The notes under the pieces were generated by a model that searched no databases, was not told the origin of the DNA, and saw only the letters and a program-made list of their open reading frames with translations. Made by a program: the position numbers and the translations under genes. A stretch of 30,187 bases of DNA. Origin: a virus. Shown here in pieces: positions 8,267-15,028 of the stretch (its first letter is position 1; each line of letters begins with the position of its first letter). Location of the stretch: IMG/VR virus record IMGVR_UViG_3300049595_000850, positions 1 through 30,187 of that record; one strand, 5' to 3'.

Positions 8267-8727
8267 TTAATATCTTTTTTAATTTCGTTTTCGATTTCTT
8301 GCACCAAGTTAGCGGTATTCTTGAAAAAGGATGGCATTAAATAGGGACGGCCAATAATACGGCCTTGTCCATTTCTGTAAAACCTTCTTGCAATATCTCG
8401 GACTTCTTGCGTGTATTCTGCACGACTTAAAATTTCCCTTGCACTTAATCCAGTTCCAAATTCCAACCAAGCTTCAATCTCAAATACTGGGTCGCCTGAC
8501 TGCACGCCAACTCTCCAAGCTAATCCATTGTTTTCAACTACTTTATCAATCCTTTGCTTAATGTTTAATGGTAAACCATTCCAACTACTTGGAGCGTTTC
8601 TTATAGCCTCTATTTCAATATCCGTTGCGGCACTTGCCAAAGCGTCTTTAACCGCTTCAACAACTGCATCGCTTTTTTTATTTAAATCAATTAGAGCTTT
8701 GTCCAAGCCTTTTACAGTAACCGCCAT
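8263..8727 (-). CDS. HK97 gp10-like head-tail completion protein
   Basis: A 154-residue protein with the gp10 pattern: N-terminal helix VKGLDKALIDLNKKSDAV, a run of Ala-rich helix, then GLAWRVGVQSGDPVFEIEAW with EFGTG, and PYLMPSF near the C-terminus. EFGT/RP(Y)LxPA-type motifs are diagnostic for the HK97-gp10/neck family that joins head and tail. It overlaps neighbours by 1-4 nt within the connector operon. Confidence 0.8.
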   Translation of the reverse strand: MAVTVKGLDKALIDLNKKSDAVVEAVKDALASAATDIEIEAIRNAPSSWNGLPLNIKQRIDKVVENNGLAWRVGVQSGDPVFEIEAWLEFGTGLSAREILSRAEYTQEVRDIARRFYRNGQGRIIGRPYLMPSFFKNTANLVQEIENEIKKDIK

Positions 8728-9053
8728 TACACTCCGACCATGTTTATAATGTACTCTTTGTGTTGGCGCTCGTCATTCAATTGAACGCCAGTAATTTTGT
8801 AATATTTGCTTCGATAAAAAACCTGATAGTTTTCGCTTGGCACAAAGGAAACTCGGTATTGAATTGCAATTTGAAAGGTATTTGGTAATACCATTTCTCC
8901 AGCCTCTAAAGCGTTATTGGCTCTAGTCTGTTTAACCGATGCAAACGTAGACAAGAAAGTACCTGGAGTAACAGTTGTGCCTCCAGCTCCGTCGCTTATA
9001 GTTTGAAAGGAAACAAACTCAACTTTTTGGTCGTATTTTCCAAAGTTTATCAT
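8727..9053 (-). CDS. Head closure (stopper) protein, SPP1 gp16-like
   Basis: A 108-residue protein with the head-tail adaptor pattern: INFGKYDQKVEFVSF, GAGGTTVTPGTF, a central tract FASVKQTRANNALEAGE, VSFVPSENYQVFYRSKYYKI and GVQLNDERQHKEYIIN. That order (short N-terminal strand, GG-turn, W/F-A-x-hydrophobic, Y/YKI, D(E)R) is characteristic of gp16/HK97 gp7-type stoppers. ATGA overlaps link it to both neighbours. Confidence 0.78.
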   Translation of the reverse strand: MINFGKYDQKVEFVSFQTISDGAGGTTVTPGTFLSTFASVKQTRANNALEAGEMVLPNTFQIAIQYRVSFVPSENYQVFYRSKYYKITGVQLNDERQHKEYIINMVGV

Positions 9054-9517
9054 ACGAATAAGTCCGCTCTATATTTTAACTCGGTTGAAATACTAGCCTT
9101 TTGGGCATAATATTCTTGGTCATTTAATAAATTCTGACGATACGCAAAATCCGTTGCAATTCTTTTAAGCATTGCAACGTGCAAATCTTGAGGCAAAGGA
9201 TTGGAGTTATTAAATCCAGCCGTATAAGTGTAATTGGCTACCTCTGTTTCGTCGGTTGTTACATCCGCCACCCAAGGGCCAATTGGGTAAATTCTTTGGC
9301 CAGTTTTATTATTCGTGATAACCACATTTCTTTCCACATAAAGCATTCCACTTGCCTTTTCACTTTCAATTCTAGCCGCTGGGATTAGTTCGTTAGTAAT
9401 CAAGGTATCCCAGTCTGAGAAATCAATTTGCATCCAAGCCTTAGCTTCTGCCAAAGTAATTGGCTCCGTTGCTACTTGGGTACTGTATCTAATGTCGAGG
9501 GGTCTTACTACGCTCAT
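9050..9517 (-). CDS. Head-tail connector protein (gp6/gp15-like adaptor)
   Basis: A 155-residue helical protein with the gp6-type pattern EPITLAEAKAWMQIDFSDWDTLITNELIPAAR (N-terminal helices binding the portal ring), a beta hairpin with NNKTGQRIYPIGP and C-terminal helices (PQDLHVAMLKRIATDFAYRQ). Such adaptors bind under the portal. It is the first of four densely overlapping connector genes (9517 down to 7817). Confidence 0.8.
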   Translation of the reverse strand: MSVVRPLDIRYSTQVATEPITLAEAKAWMQIDFSDWDTLITNELIPAARIESEKASGMLYVERNVVITNNKTGQRIYPIGPWVADVTTDETEVANYTYTAGFNNSNPLPQDLHVAMLKRIATDFAYRQNLLNDQEYYAQKASISTELKYRADLFV

Positions 9518-9654
9518 TTTTTCTTATAGTCTTGTTTGTCCACTTTAATCCAAACCGCCAAGCCTTTGTCGACCAAATAGGTGTCGTAGGTCTTGCCTAC
9601 GGTCAATATTTCGCCTTTCTGAAAGGGTGCCAGGTCAATTAATAATTTTATCAT
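9514..9654 (-). CDS. Small beta-rich phage protein (46 aa)
   Basis: ATG at 9654 and a TGA that overlaps the next start (ATGA at 9517-9514). The 46 residues (MIKLLIDLAPFQKGEILTVG, then KTYDTYLVDKGLAVWIKVDK) suggest a small SH3-like barrel. It bridges the glycosyltransferase cassette and the connector genes and may be co-translated with the latter. No function is recognised; it was found by reading the gap between larger genes. Confidence 0.75.
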   Translation of the reverse strand: MIKLLIDLAPFQKGEILTVGKTYDTYLVDKGLAVWIKVDKQDYKKK

Positions 9655-9665
9655 AAAGATACTAT

Positions 9666-10208
9666 TTATTTCATTAAATGTTTTTTCTCATTCCAAGGCT
9701 CAAAATCAGTCCAAGGTCGATAACTATGGAAAACGTAAAGAGAGCGGATTAAACCAATCTTTAAGCCAATCTCTTTAACTCTCATCGAAAACAAAGAATC
9801 AAAAGCCAGGCTATTTTCGGTAAACTTAATTTTCTTCCAGGTCTTGTACTGAAATGCCATAAAGAATCCAGCAATGTACTCTTGGATTTCTTGTACCCCA
9901 CCCCCCCCGTATGACATGGCGATGTTGTAATGATTTCTAATGTTTAAATCGTTACTAAAGGCTTTACCGTGCAATTGGTGCTTTGACCTTAGCCGATTGG
10001 TATAACATCCAACCAAGCCAAATTTGTCTCCATCTAAAGACAAAGCATCGTGTATTCTTTTGCCCCAGTCAGGAGTCAGATACAAAATATCACCGTCTTG
10101 TAAAACAATCCAATCCTCGTCATTTGCATTTATGCTGGCCAAGTATTCGTTGTAGGCTTTGCCAATGTCTTTCTCTAAACTAAAAGGATTTGAGTAAAAT
10201 ATTCTCAT
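9666..10208 (-). CDS. GT-A-fold glycosyltransferase-like protein
   Basis: A 180-residue protein with a nucleotide-sugar binding signature: ANDEDWIVLQDGDILYL, where D38-G-D40 is a DxD motif that would coordinate metal and UDP/GDP-sugar. It lacks the very N-terminal nucleotide-binding strand of full-length GT2 enzymes and is short, so it is a compact or diverged member. It overlaps the preceding glycosyltransferase by 4 nt (ATGA). An unusual G8-T-G4 run (9901-9908 plus downstream) encodes Tyr-Gly-Gly-Gly-Gly-Val near residue 101. Target may be virion proteins or host surface glycans (inference). Confidence 0.75.
   Translation of the reverse strand: MRIFYSNPFSLEKDIGKAYNEYLASINANDEDWIVLQDGDILYLTPDWGKRIHDALSLDGDKFGLVGCYTNRLRSKHQLHGKAFSNDLNIRNHYNIAMSYGGGGVQEIQEYIAGFFMAFQYKTWKKIKFTENSLAFDSLFSMRVKEIGLKIGLIRSLYVFHSYRPWTDFEPWNEKKHLMK
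9901..9908 (-). repeat. G8 homopolymer followed by T-G4
   Basis: Coding strand TAC GGG GGG GGT GGG GTA in a glycosyltransferase gene. The 14-mer GGGGGGGGTGGGGT is repeated exactly in the metallophosphoesterase gene (28859-28872). A one-base slip would truncate the enzyme. Confidence 0.88.
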
Positions 10209-10897
10209 TTGTAGTTTACAAATTCAGGATGTTTTGAGAACTCTTCGTAAAGCTTTAAATTTATTTTACCGCTTTGTCTTCTTTCATTAATTGATAAAGA
10301 CGAATCGACGGCAAAACGCCAATCTAAAACATCAAATAAATCAAGACTATTTTTTACATCCATAAATGGTTTAGGAGTTAATCCTAAGTCATGTATTCTT
10401 TGACTGTATTCGACGTGTTCAAATCCCCACAAGCCAAATTGAGGCCTCATTCCTCCAGCTACCTGAAGACATATATTTTTCAAATAAAGCATACATCCAT
10501 TAGGAGCGGTATATGTCATTAATCCTTTATCTTCTCCAGTAAATCTAATTGAGGGACTATAAATAATGTTATTGCTTTTTTTATCAAAGGTCAAGCACAA
10601 ATGATTGACTTGAGAATTAATGTAAGGCTTAAACCAATCATGTGTTTTTGGTCTTACATCGTCATCACAAAGAAAAATGTGGTCATGTTTGTCCGCTAAT
10701 TCTAAACACTTGTTTTTAGCCTTAGCTATTCCAACATTTTGCTCAAACCGATAATTAGATTTTACAGGTGTTTTGGATGCATCATCAACCACATAAATAG
10801 TAGCATTAATTGGTAAATATTTTTCCCATTCAATTAATGTTTCCTCAAATACTTCTTTTCTATTGTGCGTTGTTAAACAGACTGCAATTGTTTCCAT
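10205..10897 (-). CDS. Family 2 glycosyltransferase
   Basis: A 230-residue GT-A enzyme. The N-terminus AVCLTTHNRKEVF with YVVDDAS is the GT2 nucleotide-sugar site; IFLCDDDV (D78-D80) is the DxD motif; NGCMLYLKN, GGMRPQFGLWGFEHVEYSQR matches the acceptor-side helix with an (E/D)-(D/H) catalytic base region. Cytosolic transfer of a sugar from an activated donor is expected. It overlaps the upstream glycosyltransferase by 25 nt. The DNA is visibly more AT-rich than the neighbouring capsid genes, suggesting separate acquisition. Confidence 0.85.
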   Translation of the reverse strand: METIAVCLTTHNRKEVFEETLIEWEKYLPINATIYVVDDASKTPVKSNYRFEQNVGIAKAKNKCLELADKHDHIFLCDDDVRPKTHDWFKPYINSQVNHLCLTFDKKSNNIIYSPSIRFTGEDKGLMTYTAPNGCMLYLKNICLQVAGGMRPQFGLWGFEHVEYSQRIHDLGLTPKPFMDVKNSLDLFDVLDWRFAVDSSLSINERRQSGKINLKLYEEFSKHPEFVNYK

Positions 10898-12192
10898 TCT
10901 AAGAATTTTGGATGTTCTGAAAATAAAGTTTGATTATATTTTTGATTGAATAATTCTAGCTTAGACCACATTAAATCATTTCTATCACTTATGCTTCTTT
11001 CTTTTAAGGTTTGGCTACCTAAATGATTTACTTTAGCTGAAACAACCAACATTGGAGGCACATTAATTTTCTTTAATTGCTCAACTAATGAATTGTCAGC
11101 AAACCAAAAATCAAAATCCTCATCTAATCCGCCAATCTCTTTATATAATGACCTTTTCATCATAAACGCCCAACCTGATAAATTTCTACCACATTGCCAG
11201 CCTATTTCATTTTCTGTAACATCCTTTTGCCTAAAGTCAGCCATTGCAATAGGACTAACAATAGGATAATCCGCGGCTAATAAACCATGTAGCCAGCCAT
11301 TTTTAAATATCAAATCATTATTACAAAACATTACCCAGGGAGCATTACCACGAACTGCTCCAAAATTTAAAAATTTGTTATAATTAAATTGGGAATGAGG
11401 ATTGTATGTGGCTGCATTTTTATAGAATAAATTAGTCTTCTCTTCTATTACAATACAATTGACTTCCAAACCATTTGCCGACTGAATACAACTATCAATT
11501 GCATTTTGAGTCATTTTTGACCCTAGTTTTGAAGCGTTAGAAATAAAAATTACATCTACAATTGGATTCATACTGGTTTTTCGTTTGTTTCTAATGTTGG
11601 GGATATATTCTTGAGCAACGGTTGTTAAATCGCTATAATCATAATGATAAAGGACTTTATTTATTTTAAACTCAGACTTTAAATGTGGTTTTAAAATCTT
11701 TGCGTAACCAGCGTCCTCCGCTCTTGGTAAACTTGGAAAAGAAACCTTAGTTGAAACTTCTTTTTTTATTACTGGTATGTGATTTGGCAATCTATAATAA
11801 GCCTCCTCAGTATTGTAGTCGTTAGGAAAATCTTTAGAATAGTAACAGATTTTAGGATTGTTGCCATTTAGTGAAACCGAAACCTCAAAGGTTATACAAT
11901 CTGCATTTGAATTAATTGCCTCTAAAATACTTAAAATGTAATCTGACTCAATTCGGTCGTCACAATCTACAAAGGAAATGTATTTTCCACTTGCTAAGCC
12001 TACCATAAGATTTCTCTTATCTCCTAGCATAATGGTTTTGTTATCAATTAAATAAATAATCTCAACCTCTTTTTGTTTATTTGCCTCCAAACTTTCTAAC
12101 TGACCATAAAGCATTTCTAAAGATTTAGGCAAAAAAGTATTTCTCCTTTCAGATACTGAGGGGACTAAAATTGATAATTTAATATCGCTCAT
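10873..12192 (-). CDS. Two-domain family 2 glycosyltransferase
   Basis: A 439-residue protein with two GT-A-like domains. Domain 1 (~1-205) has LSILVPSVSERR, GDKRNLMVGLASGKYISF and VDCDDRIE (DxD at 76-79). Domain 2 (~210-439) has VDVIFISNASK, an FNYNKFLNFGAVRGNAPW segment, MFCNNDLIF (NND in place of DxD), SGWAFMMKRSLYKEIGGLDE and FWFADNSLVEQL, the usual GGLDExFF(x)DxxL acceptor motif. Bifunctional or processive transfer is possible. It is the first glycosyltransferase after the four-cysteine gene (gap 11 nt) and is AT-rich. Confidence 0.85.
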   Translation of the reverse strand: MSDIKLSILVPSVSERRNTFLPKSLEMLYGQLESLEANKQKEVEIIYLIDNKTIMLGDKRNLMVGLASGKYISFVDCDDRIESDYILSILEAINSNADCITFEVSVSLNGNNPKICYYSKDFPNDYNTEEAYYRLPNHIPVIKKEVSTKVSFPSLPRAEDAGYAKILKPHLKSEFKINKVLYHYDYSDLTTVAQEYIPNIRNKRKTSMNPIVDVIFISNASKLGSKMTQNAIDSCIQSANGLEVNCIVIEEKTNLFYKNAATYNPHSQFNYNKFLNFGAVRGNAPWVMFCNNDLIFKNGWLHGLLAADYPIVSPIAMADFRQKDVTENEIGWQCGRNLSGWAFMMKRSLYKEIGGLDEDFDFWFADNSLVEQLKKINVPPMLVVSAKVNHLGSQTLKERSISDRNDLMWSKLELFNQKYNQTLFSEHPKFLEWKQLQSV

Positions 12193-12203
12193 AATTTATT
12201 GAA

Positions 12204-12380
12204 TTAGATTTCTCCGCAAGGCTTACAATTTTTCTTAAAATACATTTCGCAAGCCGTGCCGTCGGGATTGCTTGGCTCCTCATTAAAGTAGATTTGAGCC
12301 TCGCTAGGCTTTGCAGTAAAGCGCTGGCAAGTGTTTTTAAGCTTGCATCTTTGAGGCTTACACATCGTAAATGTTGCCAT
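12204..12380 (-). CDS. Four-cysteine small protein, paralogue of the 27.4-kb protein
   Basis: A 58-residue protein read from ATG 12380 to TAA 12204. Cysteines at 7, 12, 18 and 44 are in the pattern C-x4-C-x5-C-x-RFTAKPSE ... C-[DE]-MY, with extra Cys at 52 and 55. The same pattern and the identical block RFTAKPSE occur in the protein at 27360-27557. Four spaced cysteines suggest Zn or Fe-S binding. It is the first gene after the capsid terminator and heads the glycosyltransferase cassette. A longer open frame over the same DNA (12179-12427) has no such conservation and is rejected. Function unknown. Confidence 0.82.
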   Translation of the reverse strand: MATFTMCKPQRCKLKNTCQRFTAKPSEAQIYFNEEPSNPDGTACEMYFKKNCKPCGEI

Positions 12381-12425
12381 ATCCTATAATTTATTTTAAA
12401 GTAAATGATTTTGAACGCGTTAAAC

Positions 12426-12455
12426 AAAAAAAGGCTGGAAAAATTCCAGCCTTTT
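12426..12455 (-). terminator. Intrinsic terminator after major capsid gene
   Basis: A near-perfect hairpin: AAGGCTGGAA (12431-12440), loop AAA, TTCCAGCCTT (12444-12453), extended by A/T pairs and followed on the minus strand by a T run (to 12426). It lies 29 bp after the capsid stop and separates it from the glycosyltransferase cassette. The flanking A and T runs could make it bidirectional. Confidence 0.9.
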
Positions 12456-12483
12456 AACCACTAAACTAAACACACACTAAATA

Positions 12484-13755
12484 TTAGGTAGTCTCAAGAA
12501 GCGCCTTTGCAGTTGCAAACACACCTTTAACCAATACTGGAGTATCGTTAGCTGAGATAAATTGTACCAATCTCTGCTCGATTCTTACAGTCTTCAAGTT
12601 GTCGATAAAGTCATCGCCAGACTCTCCGATTGCTACTTGCAAACCACTTCTCAAACGTACGTTGATAACTGAAAGGTCACCACCTACGAATTGTGCAGCC
12701 GTTCCAGTCAAAGCGTTTGTTGGGATAATGTTTACACCCCAAGCAGAAATTCCACCTTGTGCGTTGAAAGTAACGCCAGCTGGTAGGATATAATTCTTGT
12801 CTGCATCCTTCTCAGAAAGCATTAGGTGATACTGTCCAGTCTCAACGAATACGCCAGTAGCAGTTCCGTTTGCAGCTCTTACTTGAGCGATGATTCCGTG
12901 GATTACATCCCAGTTAGTAGCAGCCTCAACACCACCAGCCATTGAACCGCCAGTAAATGTGGTAGACTTAGAAAGCAAACCAGCAAGCTGAGGAGATGTA
13001 CCGTTACCAGTAAACAATTGATTTTCGATAACTGTCTCTACACGCTTAACTCCATTGGATTGGATGTAAGAAGCCAAGTAAGCGGCATCTTCCAACATTT
13101 CCATAGAAACCTTCATATGAACACCAATCTTCTCAACCTTAGCTCTCTGCTCCTTGTATTGAACGTCAAGTTGGGTTTTCTCAACACCTTCACCAATCAT
13201 TACTGGAGTTCCCTCCTGGTCGTACTCTTCAACCCATACTGCATACTGAGTTCCGATTGCTCCTACGCTTGCGTTAGCAAGGTAAACCAACAAACGCTGA
13301 CGGATAGGAGAAACAACACCTGTAAACTCAGAGATTGTAACTTGTCCTGAAGACGCTTCGTTAGCGATTGTAGAAGCTAGAGTAATAGTTCCAACTGCTT
13401 TCTCATTGATTTCGAATACCAAAGGAGCCTTTAGACGAGCGTTAGGCTCAGACTTCAATCTTTCGATTTCAGCTTGCACAGGAGCGTAAGCCTTCATGAA
13501 AGCGGTTTTGAAATCTTCAGCGCTTACTTCTTTGTCTACTGCATTCTTTTGCATTGCAATGTCCAACTTATCAAGTTGCTTTTGCATTTCTGCTGCCTCT
13601 TCTTTGGTTACTACACCATTAAAAGACTTTAATAGGCTTTCAGCCTTTTCGAAAGCCTCGTTGGCTTTAGTTTCTGCATTTGCTGCTTTTGCCTTTAGAG
13701 CCTCGCCAGCCTCTGCAATTACTGCCTTTACGGCATCAATTGTTAGATTTTCCAT
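12484..13755 (-). CDS. Major capsid protein, HK97 fold
   Basis: A 423-residue protein. Residues 1-105 form an Ala/Glu/Lys-rich coiled coil (EAGEALKAKAANAETKANEA), typical of the HK97 delta/scaffold domain cleaved by the protease. The rest matches the phage_capsid family: EASSGQVTISEFTGVVSPIR, VGAIGTQYAVWVEEYD, the E-loop-like segment with VEKTQLDVQYKEQRAKVEKI, then ENQLFTGNGTSPQLAGLLS and a C-terminal domain with VRIEQRLVQFISANDTPVLV. It overlaps the protease stop by 13 nt and is followed by a strong terminator. The mature form is expected to begin near residue 105-110 (inference). Confidence 0.93.
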   Translation of the reverse strand: MENLTIDAVKAVIAEAGEALKAKAANAETKANEAFEKAESLLKSFNGVVTKEEAAEMQKQLDKLDIAMQKNAVDKEVSAEDFKTAFMKAYAPVQAEIERLKSEPNARLKAPLVFEINEKAVGTITLASTIANEASSGQVTISEFTGVVSPIRQRLLVYLANASVGAIGTQYAVWVEEYDQEGTPVMIGEGVEKTQLDVQYKEQRAKVEKIGVHMKVSMEMLEDAAYLASYIQSNGVKRVETVIENQLFTGNGTSPQLAGLLSKSTTFTGGSMAGGVEAATNWDVIHGIIAQVRAANGTATGVFVETGQYHLMLSEKDADKNYILPAGVTFNAQGGISAWGVNIIPTNALTGTAAQFVGGDLSVINVRLRSGLQVAIGESGDDFIDNLKTVRIEQRLVQFISANDTPVLVKGVFATAKALLETT

Positions 13756-14765
13756 GATTCAAATTGTTTTTTAAGTTCGTTAATTGTTATTATTTCGACC
13801 GCTTCGGCTTCTTTAATTTCCAAAGTAGGCGAGGCTGGCTTTAGAAACTCCAAAAGTGATTTAAGTTGATTTTCTAGTTTTTCAATTGTTTCGTCGGTTG
13901 CGTCTGAGGTCTTTACAAACTTTTCAAGTCTGCTAAGGTATTCGAATGCGTCCGCTTCGCTTTTAAGGTCAATAAATGTGGTCTCAGGGTTAGCTCCCAA
14001 GAATTGGACTGCTGAGCCTTCATACATCATTACCTCCTTAATTAGGTTCGCTTTGGCCTCCTGGTCGAACTGTTCTTTAATAGTTCTAAAGCCAAACGAA
14101 TGCTGGTTAATTAGTTCACTCTCAATCATTTTCTGAAAGTCTTGCCCAGCTGCATGACTACCAATTTTAGCCTCGTAACGCAAGCCTTTATTGTCTTCGT
14201 AAAGATTGGTGATTTTTGCGACAACCTTGTTTTTATCGTGGTCTAGTAAATACTTGATTAACTGCTTGCCTTGTGGCCCACGCTCCATTACAGTCTTGGT
14301 AAACGCTCCTGGCTCGATTACATCTCCATCGAGGTCTTTGTTGCCAAATACTGCAAAGTAACCCGAAACAATCCCTTGTTTCATGTCGCTATCTGTAAAG
14401 CCTTGGTTTAATCCTTTTTTTACAAAACCCATATCGCTAGTCTTTTCTAATTCCTTTATTTTATTTCTACTCCAAACCAAAGCCTCTTTGCCTCCCCAAG
14501 CGTCGTACATTAAACGACCGCAACCATCTTCATAAGAGCTAGAGGTTTGTAAATCAACCTCGTGACGGCTTAAATACGAAAACATCCTTTTAATCGTATC
14601 AACCGACACAGGCTCGCCGTTTGCAAGCTGGTTGGCTCTTTGTTTGCCTACTGGCGTTCCGCAAGGCCCCCAGCCGTTCTCATCAACATATTTTAAAACC
14701 CTTCTAGCGTTGTTTCTGACCGCCTCGGGATAATCTGAATATGATTGCTCGGCTTTGTCTAGCAT
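13743..14765 (-). CDS. Prohead protease (S78-like) with extra N-terminal domain
   Basis: A 340-residue protein. Residues ~125-285 match HK97 prohead protease: GYFAVFGNKDLDGDVIEPGA, KYLLDHD with H176, and INQHSFGF with S223 as the likely His/Ser pair. Residues ~8-105 are an additional conserved-looking domain (YPEAVRNNARRVLKYVDENG, then GTPVGKQRANQLANG and YDAWGG) not present in HK97. Residues ~285-340 are a charged helix. It cleaves the capsid delta domain and is in the head precursor. It has its own TATATTTG promoter, 16 nt upstream of the ATG. Confidence 0.88.
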   Translation of the reverse strand: MLDKAEQSYSDYPEAVRNNARRVLKYVDENGWGPCGTPVGKQRANQLANGEPVSVDTIKRMFSYLSRHEVDLQTSSSYEDGCGRLMYDAWGGKEALVWSRNKIKELEKTSDMGFVKKGLNQGFTDSDMKQGIVSGYFAVFGNKDLDGDVIEPGAFTKTVMERGPQGKQLIKYLLDHDKNKVVAKITNLYEDNKGLRYEAKIGSHAAGQDFQKMIESELINQHSFGFRTIKEQFDQEAKANLIKEVMMYEGSAVQFLGANPETTFIDLKSEADAFEYLSRLEKFVKTSDATDETIEKLENQLKSLLEFLKPASPTLEIKEAEAVEIITINELKKQFESWKI

Positions 14766-14781
14766 TGCTTATTCGTTTAGA

Positions 14782-14813
14782 CAAATATACAAATAAAAAA
14801 AATTAGGAAACAA
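14782..14813 (-). promoter_or_regulatory. Promoter for protease/capsid genes (TTG-N21-TATATTTG)
   Basis: TATATTTG at 14789-14782 (minus strand) with TTG at 14813-14811, spacing 21 nt. The ATG at 14765 is 16 nt past the box, and the leader TCTAAACGAATAAGCA differs by only two bases from that of the major tail gene. Confidence 0.82.
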
Positions 14814-14833
14814 AAGGGGATTACAGTCAAAAT

Positions 14834-15028
14834 CTAGGCCTCAAGAATTTCCCTATATTTTAAAGGAATATCCTCAATTCCTTCAATGACGTTGTTAATC
14901 AAATAAAACAAAAGACCAGTAACCAATTCTGCTTTTGTCTTTGGCATTATTCCATTATTTGCCATTTTTAGAGTAGCCTGGTAAATAGATATTTTTTTAG
15001 CTACCATTTTTTCGAATTCTCTTGTCAT
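14834..15028 (-). CDS. Small helical protein (64 aa), function unknown
   Basis: A 64-residue, mostly helical protein (MTREFEKMVAKKISIYQATL, then TGLLFYLINNVIEGIEDIP). It overlaps the minor head gene stop by 4 nt (ATGA), implying translational coupling, and lies before the protease. Its position suggests a head-assembly role, but no motif is recognised. Confidence 0.75.
   Translation of the reverse strand: MTREFEKMVAKKISIYQATLKMANNGIMPKTKAELVTGLLFYLINNVIEGIEDIPLKYREILEA

Noticed and set aside
12179-12427. 82-codon open frame on the minus strand
   Set aside because: It overlaps the four-cysteine gene (12204-12380) in another frame, and only the latter shows conservation with a paralogue.
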